From positions 100,025,128 to 100,089,127 of the forward strand of contig CM061133.1 in assembly GCA_030789695.1 (NCBI GenBank): a DNA stretch of 64,000 bases. The letters are read 5' to 3'. This document shows positions 56,601-64,000 of the stretch, in pieces (positions within the stretch are counted from its first letter, which is position 1; each line of letters starts with the position of its first letter). Source of the stretch: Scilla litardierei. Its lineage: Eukaryota; Streptophyta; Magnoliopsida; Asparagales; Asparagaceae. The notes under the pieces were generated by a model that saw only the letters and a program-made list of their open reading frames with translations, was not told the origin of the DNA and did no database searches. Both the position numbers and the translations under genes were made by a program.

Positions 56601-57199
56601 TTCCTAGGGCTTTTGTTGGGTTGTTTTTAACATGAGGAATATTGATATATAGGGGTGTGAAGGGGGTGGATTTAAGCCAAGTTGGAGAAAGAGTGTGAGA
56701 GAGAGGGGGTATAACTAAGGGAGATATATGGTGAGGGTAGCCCAGTGAATCATGCAAGATACGTAAGGATCCAAATTGATTTGGGTTAAGTTTGAAATTC
56801 AAAAGATTAGTGGCTAATCAATGGTTGGAAATTGATTAGGGGATATCTTCCCCTACGGGCATCGGAAAAATAATCCGAAAATACCGGGACGATCGTGGAG
56901 ACGAGACGCACAGATCTACAGAGCCCAATCGTGCGTAACGCCTACCAAAAATTTACGTAAAATTGGAAACGACGTTTTGAGTCAAATGACTAAAACGCCC
57001 CTATCGTTCAAAGTCGTTTTGCGAGAAAACGAGCCGTGAAACGAAGTTCCCAAAAATTACAATAAAATCCAACACCCCGTAACAATCGCAATGGAATATC
57101 GCATCGCATATGCCGGAGCTCAGAAAAACCAAATAAAATACGTGCACGAAAAAGTACGTGTACGTAGAAAATACGAACGGTCGGAAATCGGCCGTTACA
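53618..57199 (-). repeat. 3' LTR of element M (3582 bp)
   Basis: Ends TGTCACGCCCCGC (left) and GGCCGTTACA (right) on the plus strand. It holds the 55-bp tandem repeats, GTAGCGTGTGCTAC (54241-54254), and a G-rich block (55800-56580, repeated GGTGGCCGG) that gives long proline-rich spurious frames. Confidence 0.9.
54431..54775 (-). repeat. 55-bp tandem repeats in element M 3' LTR
   Basis: Six copies of a unit starting AGGGATCACTTCCGCTAG, with GCATCCGAAACGCCCG and GGCTTTTTGTGTAAC. The first four have a period of 55 bp; the last two are slightly longer variants. Confidence 0.95.
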
Positions 57200-57212
57200 T
57201 TCTACCCACCTT
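57200..57212 (-). other. Polypurine tract of element M
   Basis: AAGGTGGGTAGAA on the minus strand directly before the 3' LTR, close to AAGGTGGGGAGGA of element I. Confidence 0.72.
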
Positions 57213-59830
57213 AGAAATGATTCCGTCCTCGGAATCACTTATACTAACAATAATAACATCTATATAACCTTATACCACAAAACTATTATGACTACACCTA
57301 TAGATCGCTAGTCTTATACCTTCAACCAATGTTCTTTAATTAATCCTTCATAACCCTTCTTTTCACTGAATAATGCCACGACTAATCTCACATCCTAAGA
57401 CTTAACAATAGACCCATCATTGTTGTTGAAATTTCCAACTCCAAGTCCTCACAAAAGAATAATAATCATCTTCTCATACCATACCACTCCACTAAACATC
57501 ATCACTCGATAACATCCTTAAATTTCTCAATCTCTTCCCAATATTAATCAATCGCCAAAATAATGTTCTAGTCAATCACCAATCGAAGACAACAACTTTG
57601 TCTACCTCATAACACATTTACAAATCAACAATCGCCATGTCCTCAATACATTCTGTGTCATATCTTCCCATAAATTTATCCGCCAAATAATTGAACTATC
57701 AAAAATCACATCTCACCCTACTCATTATAACTATTTTCAACCAATATTAAATCCGACAACCTAACCATCCACTTGTCTCAACACGTCGTGTTACTCCCAA
57801 TGTCTTCTCACGTCAACTCAATAATCAAGTCTCGTTGCTAATAAAAGCTCTACTCAATCTCATAATCACCCTAACTCCTACCATACTCTGCAGTTACTCC
57901 TATCTACCACCCGTCTAAGCCTTAAGTCTGATAAGTTCTCATCTTCAAGCATATAATCTCGTTCAACCAGAATTCTCCATCGAGTCCGCCACACTTTGGT
58001 TTTATAAATAAGTCTTGGTCAACCCGTTCTTTTCATCTGGAAGAAATCTGTTCCAATATCCTATTGTTCCAAAATCGGTCAATCATTGCTATAACAAATC
58101 TCATCTCTCCCTGAGCCTATCCGCAAACAAATCCTACAATAATAATGGCTAGTCCCAAAACTATAACAACCATAACATAACATTTCTAAATGGAGAGAAA
58201 GAGAAGAGAAAAGGGAAAACTTAAAACCAGTGACACATTTTTAAACATTTGGAAAAACGTGTGGAATCGTGGTACTGGATGAGGGAGGATAATTAATCTG
58301 TGATCTTGTGAGCTAATTTCAAAAAAACTTTAAAGGGTTGGTTTAAAAGAAAAACAAAGTCTTGATACAATCACACGCAGTCAAAGATAAGCTATTCTAT
58401 AATCGCGAAAAACTACGTCTAAGGAAATTGTCTGCCATGACCTTATTCATATACGTATGAATACCGTCTTTCAGACAATTTCAATCATATCATGGTTAAC
58501 ACCGAGTACACATTCAAGACACAAAAGGCAATTATCAGGATCCTAAAGATGACACACTCATACAGATCTACACACTATACCTATATATACATCACGACAT
58601 CACAAACTCAAGGGCCCACTACTAGCTAGGGATGACATAGACAACTACAGGCGCTGATGTCTACATACAAGAGGGAGACCGAAACCAGAACGACACGAAA
58701 CAAGATCGAAAGAACGAAGTCATGTAAGGCGAGGGTAAGAAGATAGTCGGATGGACGGGACAAAAATATTGCAAAAAGATTTAACGATGAAAGAAGGATT
58801 TGGTGCAAAATATGGTATCATATACCTTTAAATATATATATATATATATATATATTCATATACTTAAAAGTGAGTAGATGTAGCAAATCAAAGTTTTGGA
58901 CAAAGTTAGACGAAGGAAGAATGGGTAGTAGGGTGAGAAACGATTGTTTTGCAAATGAAAATAAGTTTACACAAAGATTTTTGAAATGTGGTCACTGATA
59001 TAATAATAATAAAATAATTGAAGTTTCCTCTAGTTTAGAAAATATTTTTTAAAAAAAATATCTACGGTAAGTTGTTATAAATAGATCTGGTAGTTTAGAA
59101 AATTAATATATATATTGGATTATAGAATTGATAACAAGGTTTAAAACTGAAACACGAAATATGCCGATTTGAAAATAGATACAAGATAGTAAAATAATTT
59201 TACGACCAGGGATGTTTCAAGATCAGTGAAAGAATTTAACTCAAAAGAAAAACAAGAATTTTTAAATGTATAATATATGGGTTTTCAAAGAAGTCAAGCT
59301 AGAGCGAAAAACTTAATAGGAATTTCAAAAATACTCTTAGAGGCAGCAGACTTGGCAAGGGAAGAGACTCGAAGGTTCAACGATAATCGTCAGGAAACGA
59401 TCACGTGAATCGGGAGACATGAAAAATGATCGCTTGATGGATACACTTAGGATTTGATTTACGAAGATACGATGGGGTTCTTCGGTCGATCACACGAAAT
59501 GGTAATGATTAGAGAGGCGCTAGAAGTCAGGGAAGAAAGTCCCTAAGAGAATCAAGGTTACGTTCTGCTGGGCCCGAAGTCAATGGAGCTGGGCGAGCGA
59601 CTAAACTAAAAGAAGGGCTCTAGGAAATTTAACACGGTCAGAGTCAAGTGGGCTACTAAGGTATTCTAGGATGAGGACGACTAATTCCTAACCAAGGCGT
59701 CAGACTATCAAATTGGGACGTCTACCTAAGTCTTCCTACTATCTGAGACTGAGAAACTAATTCAGACTTGTACGTGGATATTAAATGAATGCGGTACTTT
59801 TATTGTTCCGAACTTTTGCAAGACCTGCAT
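57213..59830 (-). other. Interior of element M
   Basis: No coding frame. 57300-58150 is pyrimidine-poor in G on the plus strand and rich in CAATCA-like words; 58200-59800 is A-rich. A TA microsatellite is at 58829-58853. Confidence 0.7.
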
Positions 59831-59847
59831 GGGCCACCACTAAAACC
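59831..59847 (-). other. Primer-site position of element M
   Basis: On the minus strand directly after the 5' LTR: GGTTTTAGTGGTGGCCC. Element I has GGTTTTGTTGGTGGCC in the same place. It is conserved between the two families but does not read as the usual iMet primer site. Confidence 0.5.
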
Positions 59848-62800
59848 TGTCACGCCCCGCTTCCCAAAACGACGGAGGCGAAACGTGACTAAGGCCCGCT
59901 TTGGCCGGAGCTGAAGAGCTCGGACCTAATAAGCGTCTGTAGGGGTACCATTTTAAAAGATTTTCAGGTTCTTGCATTAATATAGTTCGTAACAACAGAA
60001 AGTACGGAAAGGAAGTTGCATTCATTAAATTAGAGATATAATATCCAACAAGTACAAAGTCTGAAAAGAAGCCTAAGCGTGGCAACAAACTATCTACAAG
60101 CAAACTGAAAGTAGTAACCTCTGAAAGTGACGACTAAAAGACCTCAAGGTCTGGTCCTTGTCAAACACGTACTCTGGGTCGACATCCTCGGCTCCTCGTA
60201 CTCCAGTGAGTCTGCCTCGTCCACGAACTCTGGTTGAACACCTGACGTACATCACCCAAGAGAAAGGAACTGTACGTCAGGTAAAGTCTACAAGAAGGGT
60301 TAGACTTTACTGCAAGTGCACCGAACTTTAAACAACGATTTACTGGTTGATTAGCATGCTGAGGTTATATTACACAACAGTTTACTGGTTGATTAGCATG
60401 CTGTGGTTATAACAGAGTAACACAACAGGAAGTAACGCAGCAGGAAAGTAAAACGGGACAGGTAGTAGTCGTAGCGTGTGCTACCAACTATGGGACTAAC
60501 CTACAGGTGTCAAGACAAGTCAGGACGTGACGGGACAAGACAAGACAAGACAAGTGAGACACGAAAGGGTTCACGCCTTACGGTTCAAGGGGGATCAGAC
60601 CCTCTTGCCGTGCGCACGCTCAACCCAACCCCAAACCCAGGAACTCAGGACAAGAATTACAGGGATCATTTCCGCTAGGGAAACATCCGAAACGCCCGAA
60701 GGCTTTTTGTGTAACAGGGATCACTTCCGCTAGGAAAGCATCCGAAACGCCCGAAGGCTTTTTGTGTAACAGGGATCACTTCCGCTAGGAAAGCATCCGA
60801 AACGCCCGAAGGCTTTTTGTGTAACAGGGATCACTTCCGCTATGAAAGCATCCGAAACGCCCGCAGCCTTTTTGTATCACGGGGATCACTTCCGCTAGGG
60901 AAAGCATCCGAAACGCCCGCAGGCTTTTGTATAACAGACACGGGGATCACTCTCGCATGGAGAGCATCCGAAACGCCTGAAGGCTTTTTGTGTAACAGGG
61001 ACATGACATGACAAGTGTAAGGAATTGTTATTCTAGGGTGTCCACACGCAGGCACACACAAGATAGCCCTACGGTGTCAAAATTTGTTGTTTGTCGAGCT
61101 TAGACTTCGTCGTCAAGTCTAAGTCATCAGGGGCGTCCCGGACGCTATCATCTCACGTCCGGTTCTATACATTCACAGTCTAACAGTTCTAGCAATCTAA
61201 GACCAAAGCACGGTCAAAAACGCAAGTGGGTACACTTGCCTGCGGTGGCGAGTGTGTCGTCCTCCCGAAGCGTCTCGTCCAAGCGTCTCGTCCGCGGAAA
61301 TCCGTCTGAAATATCGCCACGGCAATGGTGTCAGGTCTCAAATTCATCAAGTCCTATTAGGGTTCGTTTCTAGGTTATCGGGACTATCCTATTCGTCAGA
61401 AGTCACATTTTGATGTTCAACCCTATTCGACGATTCTATCCTATGTGCACAGTCAAAAAGTCCATTCGTCGATCTACAGTTCCACGTGTTTTAAGGGAGC
61501 AGAAAATAAATTTAATGAGTTAAGTTGCCGATTTTAGTTAGGTTTTCAGTTCTGCTATGGTGTGGGTTGTGCTATGAGTTAGGGGAAACTAACCTCGTAA
61601 TGTCGTCCAACAAGCGGAAGTCGGGTCTGAACGGCGCAACGTCGGCGTCGTCTGAAACTCCTCGACCGCGGGTAGCACAGCGAGGTACCTCTGGACAGCG
61701 GGGTGGTGACGTGAAATCAGCGAGCTAATCAGCGATCTCCTTCCCGTTGCGAGTAGCGCAACGGTTCTTCACGATAACGGCGATGTCGGCTAAAAATACG
61801 TGCGTGCGGCAACGAACGTGAACTCTGAGAGTCCAAGGGGGCAGTTGGTAGATGAAGTGGGACCAAAGGAAGATGCTCGGCCCGGTGGATGGCCGACGGC
61901 GCAAGCGCACAGCGGTGGGCGGCCGTGAGAAGCCGGGGAGGACAGATTCGCGCCACGTCCGTTGGCGCGCGTCTCAGTGAAATTTCAGAGACGAACAGCA
62001 AAAACGGGAATTTGTAGTGGGTAAAGGACTTCAAGACGAAGCCAACGGCAGTGGATTTTTCGCCGGGGGTGGTCGGAGGTGGCCGTGCGCGGGCGGCGAA
62101 GTTCAGCTTACAGATCTGTGAAAAACAGCGGATGCGACGTGTTCCGACGAGGATTCCGGGAGCTACAGGTGGGCTATGAGCGTGAGGAAAATTGCAGTTG
62201 GTAGGTGGTTTCGATAGGAATCCAACGGCGGTAGGGTGGTCATCGTAGGTGGCCGGATGGCCGGTGGGCGTGAGTTTTTCCGGCGGTGACGCAGATCTGT
62301 AAAACTGTCGTTTGGGTTGTGTTTGAAAGCGTTTTGAGGGAGATAGAGATGAGGGAGGAGGGTAAGGGGAGGTGGAGATGCTTGGGGGGTCAGAGAGGAG
62401 TTGATCGGGGGTGGTGGTCGCCGGAGGGGGTGGCCGGAGGTGGCCGGCCGGCGGTGTTTTCCGGCGGGCAGCGGATCTGTCCCAAAAACTGTGTTTGTGA
62501 GGTTATTTTGATGGGTTCCAATGGAGTTTTGAGGGAGAAAGAGTGTAGGGAAGGGGGGAGGATGTTGTCGAGGGATGAGGGGATGACAATGGGAGGCCGT
62601 GGCTCACCGGTGGTGGCCGGAGTCGGCCGGAAAAAGGGTGGCCGGCGGCTTCAAAACTGGGTGGCAACCAAGGTTTGGCAATGGTGTTTTAGGGTAGTTT
62701 GAGGGGGAGAGAGAGGAGAGAGGAGGTAGGGGATGATCGGAGGATGGCCGGAGGATCGACGGAGGGGCCGTCGGTGATGGGGGAAGGCCAGCCATGGGTT

Positions 62801-63430
62801 AGAGAGTGGGGTGGCGGCTGGCTATTGTGTCTTCCTAGGGCTTTTGTTGGGTTGTTTTTAACATGAGGAATATTGATATATAGGGGTGTGAAGGGGGTGG
62901 ATTTAAGCCAAGTTGGAGAAAGAGTGTGAGAGAGAGGGGGTATAACTAAGGGAGATATATGGTGAGGGTAGCCCAGTGAATCATGCAAGATACGTAAGGA
63001 TCCAAATTGATTTGGGTTAAGTTTGAAATTCAAAAGATTAGTGGCTAATCAATGGTTGGAAATTGATTAGGGGATATCTTCCCCTACGGGCATCGGAAAA
63101 ATAATCCGAAAATACCGGGACGATCGTGGAGACGAGACGCACAGATCTACAGAGCCCGATCGTGCGTAACGCCTACCAAAAATTTACGTAAAATTGGAAA
63201 CGACGTTTTGAGTCAAATGACTAAAACGCCCCTATCGTTCAAAGTCGTTTTTCGAGAAAACGAGCCGTGAAACGACGTTCCCAAAAATTACAATAAAATC
63301 CAACACCCCGTAACAATCGTAATGGCATATCGCATCGCATATGCCGGAGCTCAGAAAAACCAAATAAAATACGTGCACGAAAAAGTACGTGTACGTAGAA
63401 AATACGAACGGTCGGAAAGCGGCCGTTACA
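59848..63430 (-). repeat. 5' LTR of element M (3583 bp)
   Basis: Direct repeat of 53618-57199 with an offset of about 6230 bp. The stretch 60651-61070 looks identical to 54421-54840 by eye. Confidence 0.9.
60661..61005 (-). repeat. 55-bp tandem repeats in element M 5' LTR
   Basis: Same six units as at 54431-54775, with the same variant units at the same positions. Confidence 0.95.
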
Positions 63431-63435
63431 GAATC

Positions 63436-63639
63436 TTCATGGCTTCAATAATGGTCCTTGAGCTTCAACGAAGCTTTAGGCATACGATCACGTGCTTTGG
63501 ATAGTCTTGAGACGTCGCATATGATGTTCATAGACGTTTGGCGACGATCTCCATAACTACGCTCACAAAGTGTTAGTTCACGATATATTTATGTTTGTTC
63601 ATCATCCAAAACCAAATCCGGGGAGTCAATACTCAACAT
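63436..63639 (-). repeat. 3' LTR of element L, first part
   Basis: The start of the LTR on the minus strand (TGTTGAGTATTGACTCC). It joins the piece ending at 53617 once element M and one GAATC copy are removed; total LTR is about 1.87 kb. Confidence 0.78.
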
Positions 63640-64000
63640 TCTCCCCCTTTTTGGTGATGACAAACCAACATAAATAATAATCAAAAATAATGATTCAAAT
63701 GTAATTTACTTACTCCACCTGCATTGATGACACGTTAATTCCAAATTAAATAATATTCATAAGCATCAAGCAGACGAGTAAAGTATAAAATGTGAATCGA
63801 TTATTGAAATATCGGATTTGAAATCCATTTTTATATCTTAACTACCCCTGAATCTAACATATCAAATTAGATTCTTGGAAAAATGCTTTAAATTATCATT
63901 TAGCTCATCGTCATTATTATATCTCTCCCCCTTTGGCATTAGCAAAAATAGTGGGAGGAGATCAACGACAACAACAATGGCTTAAAATAAAAGCACGGGA
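63640..64000 (-). other. 3' untranslated region of element L with repeated purine tracts
   Basis: On the minus strand purine tracts occur next to the LTR (AAAAAGGGGGAGAA), at about 63843-63850 (a shorter AGGGGTAG) and at about 63925-63937 (AAAGGGGGAGAGA). AT-rich, non-coding, similar in layout to the end of element E. Confidence 0.65.

Larger units (their letters stand above)
53618..63430 (-). mobile_element. Element M: large coding-free LTR retrotransposon
   Basis: Two LTRs of 3582 and 3583 bp. On the minus strand they run TGTAACGGCC...GCGGGGCGTGACA. A perfect GAATC duplication flanks it (53613-53617 and 63431-63435). The 2.6-kb interior has no gag or pol frame. LTR ends, purine tract, sequence after the 5' LTR and GTAGCACACGCTAC link it to element I, as a different family. 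LTRs match very closely, so it is recent. Confidence 0.9.
51954..64000 (-). mobile_element. Element L: Sirevirus, 3' end, interrupted by element M
   Basis: On the minus strand a polypurine tract (AAAAAGGGGGAGAA, 63640-63655) is followed by a 3' LTR that starts TGTTGAGTATTGACTCC at 63639 and ends GGGCATTACA at 51954. It is split by element M. The 5' part runs off the right edge. The first 16 bases and the downstream block with AACAAGTCGGG are shared with element E's LTR, so L and E are related families. Confidence 0.82.

Overview
The window is plant nuclear heterochromatin built almost entirely of transposable elements inserted into one another. I found no host gene, rRNA, tRNA or CRISPR array. 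A flowering plant is indicated by several Ty1/copia Sirevirus-type elements (iMet-type primer site, repeated polypurine tracts, an envelope-like reading frame after pol), Athila-type Ty3/gypsy non-coding signals, large coding-free LTR elements, a Helitron and a foldback MITE. The species cannot be named from this.

Left part (1-14541). Element A (1-4543, minus) is the 5' half of a copia element with a 215-bp LTR, a 2-kb leader, and broken gag and pro-integrase frames. It sits in the internal region of element B (4544-6711, plus), the 3' end and LTR of an Athila-like family. B abuts C (6712-8243, minus), a GC-rich fragment that looks like a gypsy LTR. C abuts a Sirevirus, D, whose broken pol, envelope-like frame and 3' LTR start run from 8244 to 14541.

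Middle (14542-35527). D's 3' LTR is split by a second Sirevirus, E (14542-33891); the LTR resumes at 33892 and ends at 34110. E's gag is split at codon ~52 by F (16520-23901), a non-autonomous Athila-like element with 2.0-kb LTRs, a perfect GTTCC target duplication, a gag zinc knuckle, an acidic frame and no pol. E also carries a 387-bp foldback MITE, G, inside a TA microsatellite. 34111-35527 holds unclassified LTR-like remnants.

Right part (35528-64000). H (35528-50395, minus) is a Sirevirus derivative that keeps gag but has lost pol. Its gag is split by I (38785-49030, plus), a large retrotransposon derivative with two 2910-bp LTRs, a GCTCT duplication and a coding-free interior, which itself carries a Helitron, J (44269-45075). 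K (50860-51953, minus) is another Athila-like LTR fragment. It is cut by L, a Sirevirus (51954 to beyond 64000, minus) whose 3' LTR is split by M (53618-63430, minus), a coding-free element with ~3.58-kb LTRs and a GAATC duplication.

No gene here works in a cellular pathway. E could once have supplied copia proteins. F, I and M carry LTRs and priming or purine-tract signals but no polymerase, so they must have moved using proteins from relatives elsewhere. The most striking signal is non-coding: each Sirevirus family and the Athila-like family carries dense arrays of its own short CG-containing palindrome (GGTCGACC, AGTCGACT, ACTAGTCGGTC, CCGATCGG), often arranged as perfect 12-15 bp hairpins. 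A second is a pair of hairpins in F with the same AGGA loop but different stems, each followed by a purine tract.
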